Source: Yponomeuta sedellus
Taxonomy: Eukaryota; Arthropoda; Insecta; Lepidoptera; Yponomeutidae
Direction: 5' to 3'
Assembly: GCA_934045075.1 (NCBI GenBank)
Contig: OW203722.1
Coordinates: forward strand, 4,273,264-4,337,263
Length of the DNA: 64,000 nt
Shown here in pieces: positions 21,371 through 31,332 of this stretch; position 1 is the first letter of the stretch, and every line of letters starts with the position of its first letter. The translations under genes were made by a program, and so were the position numbers. The notes under the pieces are model-generated. The model saw only the letters and a program-made list of their open reading frames with translations, was not told where the DNA came from and searched no databases.

Positions 21371-21444
21371 TTGATCGATGTCCTATGATGATCTTAAGAA
21401 CAACCTATGTTTTTAGGTGAACTGGAAGATAATGCTGTTAGAAT

Positions 21445-21674
21445 TAAGTTAGATTTTTAATTTTATTAACTTGTTTTAATTAATGTTAATAATTATATTA
21501 ATCCATGTTGTTAAGTATAGAATTAATTTAGATTTTTAATTTTATTAACTTGTTTTAATTAATGTTAATAATTATATTAATCGTGCTGGTTGGCGTGGAA
21601 ATGAAGAGGCCTATACCCAGCAGTGGGGTTTACCGGGCTGATGACGATATTAATCCATGTTGTTAAGTATATTA
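21445..21674. repeat. Tandem pair of AT-rich units, second carrying an insertion
   Basis: A unit of about 80 bp (GAATTAAGTTAGATTTTTAA through ATATTAATCCATGTTGTTAA) occurs twice. The second copy is split by the RTE fragment at 21582-21646, so the first copy preserves the empty site. Confidence 0.8.
21582..21646 (+). mobile_element. RTE 3' end, 65 bp, with 8-bp target-site duplication
   Basis: GAGGCCTATACCCAGCAGTG and GGGCTGATGACG are the RTE 3' terminus. ATATTAAT flanks it on both sides (21574-21581 and 21647-21654). The neighbouring unit shows the same site uninterrupted. Confidence 0.85.
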
Positions 21675-23389
21675 CCTCCCTGGTCTTTCGAGCTTCGGTA
21701 CTCCTCGGCTCTTCTCGTTTTCTCTCGGCACTGTTCGGCTTTCCGCGAAACACCCCGATCTTTCCGCGAACTGGAGTGGGCTTTGAGAAACTCGACTGTT
21801 TACTCTTCGCGCGTTGAATGCGGGCGTCCACCTCGAGGGGATTAATTTGAAAGTTTCCCGACGTTAATTCCCCGACAGTTTTCCCTTTTTGCGGCCGAAT
21901 AATGCTTAGAAGATTGAACTGTCGGCGACGGCTTAGAGCTGATTTCTTTAAACTTTGTTGTGAATGGTAAATAGGACAGGGCTGCTGTTATTACGAAATA
22001 CGAAGCACCTGCCCAAACTTAGTAATTTATTCCACTCCACCCAATGAATCTCTTTTCTCGTAGCTCTCTTCTTTAATATTGCCGAACATGTGTTCAAGAT
22101 GTTTGGATGATTTCTTCCGCACAGCCAAATAAACGCCTTTTTCCCTGAGTCTCTTTTGTTGCTGCATTTGGGTACCTGGCAGTAATTGTCCCGACTATTG
22201 CCTTCGCAGAAGCTGGCGTTATCTTCACGCTATCCAGGATTACCTTTTCAACGTGTAATTCAAATATTGATTAAGTTGTCAGCTTGGACTTAAAACTTCT
22301 TCCAGTTTTGCAGCGAAACTTAAATAAGATGTAGAATTAAACCAACATTAAACAATAAGGTTGGTTTAATTCCACGGTGTTCGGTTGGTGGAAAGGGTGA
22401 CCCCAATGAATGAATGCATAATAATGTTTAATTATCCAAATTGAAGGCACAATAACACGTATGTGACGAAGCTGACCTGCCAGCGACAGGAAATCGGTGT
22501 CGCGTTTCAAAATTTAAAAACATAATACGATGGGTATTGAACGATCGGAGAAGGGTGCTCTTTGTAATGAATAAACATTATGTCTTTACTTTTTTTTGTT
22601 GCGATTCTTGTCGCTGTATATTATTATTTTGGTTTACGTTCTCATTATCTTTTGAGTCGTCTTGTTACCATATTTGTCCCACATTTTATATGCAATTGGA
22701 TCGACATTTTGATAGGACAATGAATGGTGGTTGTAGGTCTTATAACATAGGTTGTTGTTGTTACATAGTAACTCAAATAAATTAATAGTAAGTAATGGTA
22801 AAAATCCCGATTGTTTGGCAATTTCGTCTTACTTATTAACTTAACTAGAACATCGTTAGAAATTCTATATTCTAAATACAACGTAAATAATAAGTAAATT
22901 TCAAGAATACTACATTCTCTTTGTAGTATTTTCGTGCCAGTTCCAGGCGCGTCGTAGGTGGTCGTAGGTCAGTGATCGGACTTGTTTTGCAATAAGTGAC
23001 TGACTCTGACTCATTCGCTTGAGTGACAATCTTTTGTTTTATTTCTTGTAACTGACAACACAAAAGGGATCTTGACCTCCTTGCATGGAGGCAATTTTTT
23101 ATGTTCTCTAAAACCGTGAAAATATTTTCGATGACACTACTTATAATGTTTAATTTTGACTTTCTCAATACCAGTGACAATACAATAGTGTTTATCTGTT
23201 TTAATTTTATAGTGATACAAACACCACACTTCATGTTTTCTAATCAAAGTTATCTCGCGATTTTAAATGACGATGAATTTAAAGAAAGGTGAATTAAAAT
23301 AAACATTGTGCCTATATTTATTACTAATGATGGAAATTCGCACATCCAGCGATCATAACACCGTAACTTGTTCAAACGTTAAATGAAAC
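21675..23389. other. Unassigned sequence with one short hairpin
   Basis: GAATTAAACCAAC near 22334 faces GGTTGGTTTAATT near 22361 (a 12-13 bp stem). Overlapping frames at 21577-21845 and 22872-23234 have no recognisable domain. No gene is supported. Confidence 0.4.
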
Positions 23390-23555
23390 TTCATCGGGAA
23401 AAATTTAAAAACCTATTTAGAGGCTAAAAATTTCACCCATGCCGGGATTCGAACCCGCAACCTCTGGCTATCCGTGCCAGCGCTCTACCAATTGAGCCTT
23501 TGTCCTTAGCACGGGTTAGTGCATTAAAAATAAAAATAGTATATTCATCGGGAAA
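23390..23555 (+). mobile_element. tRNA-headed SINE, inverted copy 3 with perfect 12-bp duplication
   Basis: TTCATCGGGAAA occurs at 23390-23401 and 23544-23555. Between them the family reads backwards from TTTAAAAACC (23404) through the linker and tRNA-like part to GAGCC. It then switches to the forward tail TTTGTCCTTAGCACGGG ending AAAATAGTATA. There is no forward tRNA part, so the inverted body is joined directly to the tail. Confidence 0.85.
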
Positions 23556-25028
23556 GTCAGATAATTTGTGCTTTTATAAAATAGCCTTATTATAAAATTG
23601 TTCGCGTTTTCGATGTTAGATAGATAGAATATTTCTTATTGTATGTACATCAGGAATTACATATTTTAAGCATCATCTGCCACCCGTGTACAAGAAACTG
23701 TTACTGAAACTTACTCAATAATGTTTAATGACATTGGGTGTAGATAATGGTATCTGTTATTCCTAGTATCGCCCACAGGCCTAGATGAACTGCATACAAA
23801 TTAATAACTAACATATTGGTTAGTAAGGTCTTTTATCCCACCCTAAAGGGCTGTTTTAGTTTTGTGTGACAAACACAAAGTTTATCACTTCCAAGTGTGA
23901 ATTATTTACGACCCGATAGGCTTATCGCAACTAGAACATTGTGACGGGTGACACTTCTGGAAATATTTCCTAACCAACTAATAGCTTGTAACTTGAGACC
24001 ACCAGTCTATGATCGTTTCTCGATGTTATATTAGGTACTTTGGTTGATTTCGACTTTGCCACTCGAGAATAGTCTGGAGTTTGACAACAACATTAAATAC
24101 CTTGAGATTAATACGAACAGAACTTCTGCATCGACGTCGATCTTGAATAAGTAGCTTAATATGTTTATTGTTTACAAATGTTAATTGACTTTCGGATAGA
24201 TATCATGGGTGGCCGTTCAGCATTTTCTTTAGAGTTCATGTTGTATAACGAAGGTCCTTAATAAGAAAATCGGATTTTAAAACGATTTTTGTTCTTCTGG
24301 ACGTCATATAATACTATGAAATAAATCTATTTTATGCTAATGGCGTTGGGTGGAGGATTAATGACAGTGCCATATGATGACTTTTAAGTGTTTTTTAGTT
24401 TTGTTAACAATCATTTTAGCCGTTGTTAATTATTATGACGTTTATTGATTACTTTACTTCAGACTGATTGGTTTCTTCTTTTTCTGTCACGGTCCTAAAT
24501 ATAACCGTCGGGGTGCAAAATGTCAAGTTTATACCTCTTATGAAGGCGAAAAAAACAACCTCGCGGAACACCATAGAATGAGACCGTTAAATAATAATTT
24601 ACGTCCAATATCACATAACTGCAGCAGTAAGTGTACTTAATGACCCCTCGATTTTAATCCCCCAGCTAATGGAAGACTTTTATTAAACACTTTAATGGAA
24701 AACTGTCGAGTACATCAACAACCTTGTAACAACGCACGTTGAGGGAGATTTACTTCATCGTTAAGCTAATAATGCAGGCCAGGCTGTTTCGTGCCACACC
24801 TCAATATCAACGTTATTTAATTGGGCCTATAAACACGTGTATTTTCGCGAGCCAGTAAATGCTCATTGGAACAAAGCTTTTGCACGTGGGTAAGGAAGCT
24901 AATTCTCTTTAAATACAATGTATCAAGATTTTATATATTTTTTACCGCAGCGCCGGCGTTTACAATAAAATTAATTTCACGACTCCCTTCCTCTGAAGAA
25001 TTTTCAACTGAACTGCCGATTCACCTAA
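23556..25028. other. Unassigned sequence
   Basis: AT-rich with no repeat copies or coding frames that I can identify. It may hold conserved non-coding elements, which cannot be judged from one sequence. Confidence 0.4.
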
Positions 25029-25250
25029 CATGATGCATCAAGTTTCAATTGCAACCTAACAAAAGCGATTGATTCGCGCTCTCGGGATCAAATAGGGCGA
25101 ATTTCGGGTGCAAGGAAGGGCATGCCAGGCTCGGGGGGCATGGGGGGCGCGGTAACAATGCGGCGGCCTATCGATCCGTACTCCCCTTACGTCCCAACCC
25201 GCCCTCGCCTCGCGCAACGCACAGACTTCCCACCTCCTATGCAGTCCTAG
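25029..25250 (+). CDS. Candidate short proline-rich exon
   Basis: An open frame of 73 codons runs to a TAG at 25248-25250. The GC-rich part contains an ATG at 25122, giving 42 residues including MRRPIDPYSPYVPTRPRL and DFPPPMQS. It stands out because the flanks are strongly AT-rich, and the peptide is proline/arginine/tyrosine-rich rather than random. No splice sites or homologue are recognised. It may equally be a regulatory CpG patch. Confidence 0.2.
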   Translation, partial: HDASSFNCNLTKAIDSRSRDQIGRISGARKGMPGSGGMGGAVTMRRPIDPYSPYVPTRPRLAQRTDFPPPMQS

Positions 25251-27865
25251 TCCTTTCGAAGGTTTTGAGGTCAGAAAATAGATGTTAGACGTATCGGAGC
25301 TTGTATCTGCAGCGATTCTAGTTATAAGATCAGTATCGTACGATGTAGGTGTTATTTCGAAACTTCGTACTTGAGACGTGAGCTAAACAAAGGCTTTTAA
25401 TTTGGTTTTATGTTGGGACATGCAGAATAAAGGAGAAACTAACCAACAACAAGAACAATGATATCGGTTCCACGCTCGTGTTTAATTAAGTTAAAGTAAG
25501 TTCCAAGTCAATCAGACACATTCGTCCCAAGGGTTTTAACGTACCTAAACCGAAATGTAGATGAACAAACTCCAGATCCGTTTCTAGGAGGCCATCTCAA
25601 CAATACCTATCAACTAAAATGATTCAAGCTAATGTAGAATCTCTGTAGGTGGATTTCAAATCAAACTAAAACCAAGAGACCAGCAGTGAAGCTGGTCAGC
25701 GGAGCGTTTAAATCTAATCCTCAAAACTTTAAACACCATCCAAAAAAGAAACACGATTTTACATTTGCATCCCTATCTTGCCACTTTATCAACTCGACTA
25801 AATCGGTAGATCTGAATCTTGCTACAATAGAAATAAAAGCTACATCCAGTGAATTTGTACCTTGGATTTTTGAATGCGACACCCGGCGCCGTCCCATAGC
25901 GTAGGGAGCATTAGTGAAAACTAATAAAACCGGTTATGGGCCCTACGTGACGCGTGGCGATGTAATGAGTTTTCGGAGAAAGCCAACTGTAGCTACATGG
26001 CTGCAAGTCCACTTCTCAGTAACTTTGGAACGCACTGGTTCATATGTGGTCCGTAAACCACGAAGTTGACTTTTTAGTAGCAGATGTAATATTCTATTTA
26101 TGGGAATGATAAAATCGTATGATAATACGATAGGATATTACTTGCGCTACTGCAATGCTTCTATCAAATTGATTAGATATTAAGCCTCTCAGAACCGGCT
26201 GGTATATCATAGATAGTTGATAGATTAGTTATTAGAACATTAACGTCAGAAATTTAAGCTTAATGCGTAATCGTTAAAGTTACTCTTTATTATATTGTAT
26301 TTTCTTTTAAAGCATTATAATTCATGACACAGCAGTTACTTCCAGTTCTTCGTGGCAAGGTAATCTATCTTCTGTCCGTCGTTGCATTCCTGACATACCA
26401 TTTTGTTGATGTTTTTGTTTCGTTGTACTTTTTACTTCTCTAGCACCATGCATAACGTTGACAGATTTAGGATCTTAATCACTTTGTAGAAATTCCTCAA
26501 TACACTTTGACCGAACTTCATTTGGAATAATCCAATCAATCTGAATGGCCCCTAACGTGCCATCGTTCATCCACGTTAACCGGCTCAACTGTTTGTCGCT
26601 TTAATTTTAAAAGGTACTTTAAACCCTTTCGACTGCATCGCATGCCTAAAATTCCTCGGACGCGTGATCACAAACCGACATTGCCCCTCTCTTTCTACTC
26701 GTCAGTTCTGTGCTTCCCCATTTCGCCCTATATTGGGAGGATAATACAAAAGCGAAAGCGGTAACAAACTCAACTTATTAAACTTTAAACGACAAATTTA
26801 AATTAAGCTCGTCCTAAAATAGAGCCACGTGGAACTACTGTTAAAATTTTATATTTTTCCTATTGTAAATAACTCTGCCATGTTTAAAAAAATTGGTAAG
26901 GTTAAGACACACTACATACAAGGGTCCCCGAAAGTCATGATTTAGAAAACCGTGCTCTCTTATCCACCTTAGCTTTTTAGGATCAAAGGGTTGCACCGTT
27001 ATCGTCCCTAACTTGGACAGTCGCGCAGCCCTGGCTATTCCGCTCAATTAGGCGCGCCGACCCCGCTGGTTTGTCTAAGCCACATATGCGAGAATTGTTG
27101 TCGGCTGCTTTGATTAAAGTTTGATTGCGAGCTGTCAGCCCGTAGCGATGGATTTAGACGTCCCAACGTTGGCTATTCGCGCACCCGCTGACGGCTCGTT
27201 GTGAGATATGAGAAGAGGCTTTATTGATTTTGTGGTTTTATCTATAGTCCCGGCTTACGGGAGAACGGAGAATGATTTTCTATTAACGTTTCTACATTAT
27301 TTATCATGTTTCCCTGTTTTTGTATCTGCAAACAATTTGACTAAAAGTATCTATACATTCCCACGGTACAATTTTTATCCCAATCATTCTGTACCCAAGT
27401 TTTAATTTGAAACTTAAACATTAATGATACGTCACCGGAAAACGCATGCATTAGGCTAAATTGATTACTTTTTATTGTATTTTGACCTGGAAGAAAGCCC
27501 GTCAAAGCAACACGCAAAGATAAAAACGAACTCATCTCCAAGCCAGGTGTCTGCCTGACTTAACGTAACGAAAAAAGGCAAGTAAATAAAATATTTCTTT
27601 TCCAATTTTCGGCGTCGTTTCGCAACTCCCCAGCCGGCTCGAGCAGGGGCGCGAAGTTCGCTCGTATCTATTATTTAACTCCGACCCACTCAAGTTTTTC
27701 TAACTCGGAGTAACATTCGTAATCTGCCATTAGCCGACGGTATTGCGATTGCGTGACCGTGATATCACAGGCTAAGATGAATGTACGCGATGACTTAATA
27801 GAGAAAAGGAAATCACAAAAATAAAAACGGTACCTACTAAAAAGTTAGGAAAGTATCAGAAAATT
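25251..27865. other. Unassigned sequence
   Basis: No repeat family recognised over 2.6 kb, an unusually repeat-poor stretch for this window. A minus-strand frame at 26841-27047 with KLGTITVQPFDPKKLRWIRE has a protein-like look but begins with TTG and lacks convincing splice sites. GC-richer patches lie at 27040-27200 and 27600-27760. Confidence 0.35.
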
Positions 27866-27961
27866 GGCTCAGTTGGGAGAGCGCTGGCACGGTAAGCCAA
27901 AGGTCGCGGGTTCGATTCCCGGCATGGGTGGCATTTTTAGCCTCTTAATAGGTTTTTAAAA
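27866..27961 (+). mobile_element. tRNA-headed SINE, short forward copy
   Basis: ATTGGCTCAGTTGGGAGAGC (A box), GTCGCGGGTTCGATTCCCGG (B box), then TTTTTAGCCTCTTAATAGG and TTTTTAAA. The tail after TTTTTAAA is missing. AAAGTATC before it and AAAGTACC after it may be a short decayed duplication. Confidence 0.65.
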
Positions 27962-28779
27962 GTACCTATAAAAAAATTAAGGACTGAGGTCACTTTACAA
28001 GCCTTATGAGTGTTGGTAACTGAAGAAGCATCCTTTAGGGGGTTACCCCGACCTGTCTATCGAATGGGAAAAAAACATATTTTAATATGATTTTCCTAAA
28101 AGTGAATAGAGAATTTTATTATTATTAAGCCATAGAATCTAGAGAAAACAACCGATTACTTTGAGGTTTTGCCAAAAACTGCCATTTTAGCGAAAATACA
28201 TTAAAATCATAGGTTCTTGACCCTAATTTCTATGCTGTATGTTCTAAAAATAGTTATCACAATTGTTTAGATTAAAAGATGTTCACTTTTTGCAAAAAAG
28301 TATAACGTCAATTATAAAATTCAGTTACATTTTTGTTTTGATGGAACTAGTTAGCTCCAGATCGTCCCGACACGTAACTCGGTGCAGTTATGTAATTCTC
28401 GATTACTACGGTTTCTTTGACCTTAACTTTTATTTCAGCGAACTTTACTTTACTTTGCAACTTGTTAGCTAATTGATGTAATAGGTTAAATAACACTTAA
28501 GGAACTTTTTTTGGCCTTCATTTCCGAGATTCGATGTATTACTTTGGTCAAATGTTATGCTACAATAGTTGTCCATGTCCAGAATACCGGAGGTGTGCTT
28601 TGGAATAATATTAATTACTGTCCTTAGATTATACATTCATCCTGTTCCCATTTGTTATTTATTGGCTGCATCAATTTATGATAAAGTAACTGATCATAAT
28701 TATAATGCTATTCCCATACTCAAATAAATTTAATAAAAGTAAAACTGTCTATAGGCCAAATTGGAAGTCATTAATCGGA
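27962..28779. other. Unassigned sequence
   Basis: Nothing recognised. A plus-strand frame at 28263-28472 is unsupported. Confidence 0.4.
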
Positions 28780-29135
28780 CTCCTCTTCATAAGGACGGCT
28801 CGTGTTGCACCCCATAAAACCAGTTTCAGTAAATGGACTCTGTTCTGGAGCTCCAGAACGTAGATACAGAAGTACCGCTTCCATCCCTTTCCAGCACTGA
28901 ATGTTGGAGGCTACTTTTTTAGGAACAATCCATCTCTTCAATTAAGGTTTTTTCACTGCTACCTCACATTTCCGTTCAGTTTCTCCATGTTTTTAGAATC
29001 AGCAATCGCTTTGGTATCCAATGATTCCTTAGTAGCCCTTTCCAAAATTTGAGCTTGGCCTCATCAAACTCCTTTGGGACTTCCCAGATGGATGGTTCAG
29101 TTAGTTTCTTCAGTTCTTCTGTCATGTAGAATCCG
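28780..29135 (-). pseudogene. Degenerate coding-like fragment, family unknown
   Basis: On the minus strand broken frames read MTEELKKLTEPSIWEVPKEF, LKFWKGLLRNHWIPK and, after frameshifts, NIQCWKGMEAVLLYLRSGAP and FTETGFMGCNTSRPYEEES. The pieces look like one protein interrupted by stops and shifts, as in a processed pseudogene or an old transposon. I do not recognise it. The plus-strand frame over the 3' part is probably a shadow. Confidence 0.35.
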
Positions 29136-29756
29136 TACTTTAGTGTCTGCTGCACGCATGGCGCTGGGTTTATTGTTTCCGCCGCATATTGTTTTGACAG
29201 ATGCCGCGGTGGGTTATCCTCTACGCGTGGGCGTGTCCCGTATATTTTTAGCCTTTACGGGTTCAGTTCCCTTGCTGAGGGTATTTTTATGTTGGGTTCC
29301 TATAACTATTACGAAATCTATCTAGCCCGTGAATTATGTTAACATTGCTTTCATGTTCTTATTTCTCAGCGTCGATCGATTAACGTTTCCTCCGTTTTTC
29401 AAGCAAAGTTGTTCTTCTTCAATATTGAGTAACGTTTTAAATAGTCTGCCTCTAAGTCGCTCATCATTCCAAAAAGATAAAATGGCAGTTTTCAACAGTC
29501 CTTTAAAATTAATTATCGCGCTGTTGACGTTTTTATAGCATTTTTACTGTTACCCGTTTTTACAGGGTTTTTTTTTTGTTTAATATCCACGTATACTCCT
29601 ACATACATGTTAATTAAATAAAAAAGCCTTAATTTTTCCTAAAACTTTCACCAAATATAACAAAAACGAATACATAATAAAAATTCTTAATTCTATAAAG
29701 TTTTAGAACCCCATAAGTGTATAGGCCTCCTACAGTCTTTTCCATCCGGCTCTGTC
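29136..29756. other. Unassigned sequence
   Basis: The two plus-strand frames at 29074-29538 have no recognised domain. Bases 29700-29756 (AGGCCTCCTACAGTCTTTTC) look like a truncated repeat end abutting the LINE that follows. Confidence 0.4.
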
Positions 29757-30680
29757 TTGCGCAAGGTTAATATAATATATATCAACGATCTACCCAAAAT
29801 TTTGGACGACTCATGTATTTTATTCACGGACGATATCTCTCTGCTCACATCATGCCAAGATAGCACAATTATAAATTCAAAATTACATACTATGCTTTTT
29901 GACACGAATGAATGGCTAAATAAACACAATTTAGAAATGAACTTTCAAAAAACAAAAATTATTACTTTCCACCCATATCAAAAACGCTCATTAGACATAG
30001 ATATATCGTTTAATGGGTTTAAAATAGAACAAGTTGATAATATATCATTGTTAGGATTAATTATAGATAAGCACATAAATTGGAAAGCACATATACAAAA
30101 AATTAAATCAAAATTGTCATCCTTCGCATACGGTCTTCGAGAAGTAAAAAAAACAACTAATGTGCAAACACAGCCCTCTTAACTTATTAAGTTATTACGC
30201 ATACGCTTACGCCTGGCTGTCGTATGGAATTATAATGTGGGGTAACAGTACAGACGCACCGCAACTCTTCACCCAGCAAAAAAAATTGGTTAGAATAATG
30301 GCAAATATAGTGAATACCGACAGTTGTAAACCATATTTTATAAATTATAACCTACTTACCTTACCATCTATTTACATATTAGAAATTTCAAAATTTGTCA
30401 GACAACATAAAGAACTTTTCATAAAAAAAGAAGATGTCACTATAAGACCCATAAGACACAAAAATAAATTGTTATTACCCACCTCTCGAATGCAATTACA
30501 CTCTTCCAGTACATTGGTAATGGCTATAAAAATTTATAATAAGCTCCCAAATCACCTGAAAGAATTAAATAACGACTACAGTTTCAATAAAGATTTAAAG
30601 AAAATACTAATTTCAAAATGTTATTAAACGATAGAAGAATATTTAAAAGATAGTATAGATGAAATGAGATAAATAATTGT
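29757..30680 (+). mobile_element. LINE family C (Jockey-type), reverse-transcriptase and C-terminal part
   Basis: The first frame (to 30182) reads IYINDLPKILDDSCILFTDD, the catalytic block, with FTDD in place of the usual FADD. It continues NLEMNFQKTKIITFHP and SLLGLIIDKHINWKAHIQKI, typical of reverse transcriptases downstream of the active site. A frameshift near 30170 moves to a second frame ending at 30625-30627 with WLSYGIIMWGNSTDAPQLFT and LYTLP-type C-terminal blocks. It is 5'-truncated at the catalytic block, AT-rich and inactive. It differs from family A at the sequence level but has the same domain order. Confidence 0.82.
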
Positions 30681-30774
30681 ATAAATTAACTTTATAAATA
30701 TAATTAATTAAAATTGTATGATAATTAATCAAATTAAATTTAAATTAATGTAATACATACTTTTAATAGTATAG

Positions 30775-30832
30775 TGTGTGTGGGGCCAGAAGCAATGTAT
30801 GTGCCTGTATGTAAATGTTATGTTATGTTATA
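30775..30832 (+). repeat. SINE family B tail fragment
   Basis: GGGGCCAGAAGCAATGTATG, TGCCTGTATGTAAATG and (TTATG)n match the 3' end of the SINE at 18515-18717. It lies just past the LINE C 3' end. Confidence 0.7.
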
Positions 30833-31085
30833 TAGCACTTTAAAATGTTGCGTGCCCTACAGGGTCCACAAAGATCTTATCAAATAACTGTTAAGTTATA
30901 ATGTAACAACCTTGAAACTTGTGGAATGCAATAAAGTATTGAGTATTGAGGTTTTGCCAGTTTTTTTTGTATTGGCCGTCTTTTCGACATACATATTACC
31001 GCTACAATATTTAATTCCAAGAACTCATTATTCCGTTACAGAAGTCGTCTCTAAGGCCAGTTTCCTACTATACTCGTTACCTTAT

Positions 31086-31332
31086 CGACGCCTTACTGCT
31101 AAAACCGACTATCTGCATGAAATGTTGTTTCGAGAAAACTCGAGTTTAAGGTTCGGATGTCGTTAACTATACTAAAACTTGTTGCCTTACTGCTAAAACC
31201 GACTATCTGCATGAAATGTTGTTTCGAGAAAACTCGAGTTTAAGGTTCGGATGTCGTTAACTATACTAAAACTTGTTATTGTGTGCATAACAACATTTCA
31301 TGCAGATAGTCGGTTTTAGCAGTAAGGCGTCG
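31086..31332. repeat. 94-bp perfect tandem duplication followed by an inverted 40-bp copy
   Basis: GCCTTACTGCTAAAACCGAC starts at 31090 and again at 31184, and the 94-bp units appear identical. At 31289-31328 the first 40 bases occur in exact reverse complement, with pairing extending a few bases outward (CGACGCC and GGCGTCG). Each forward copy can form a hairpin with the inverted one. Confidence 0.9.
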
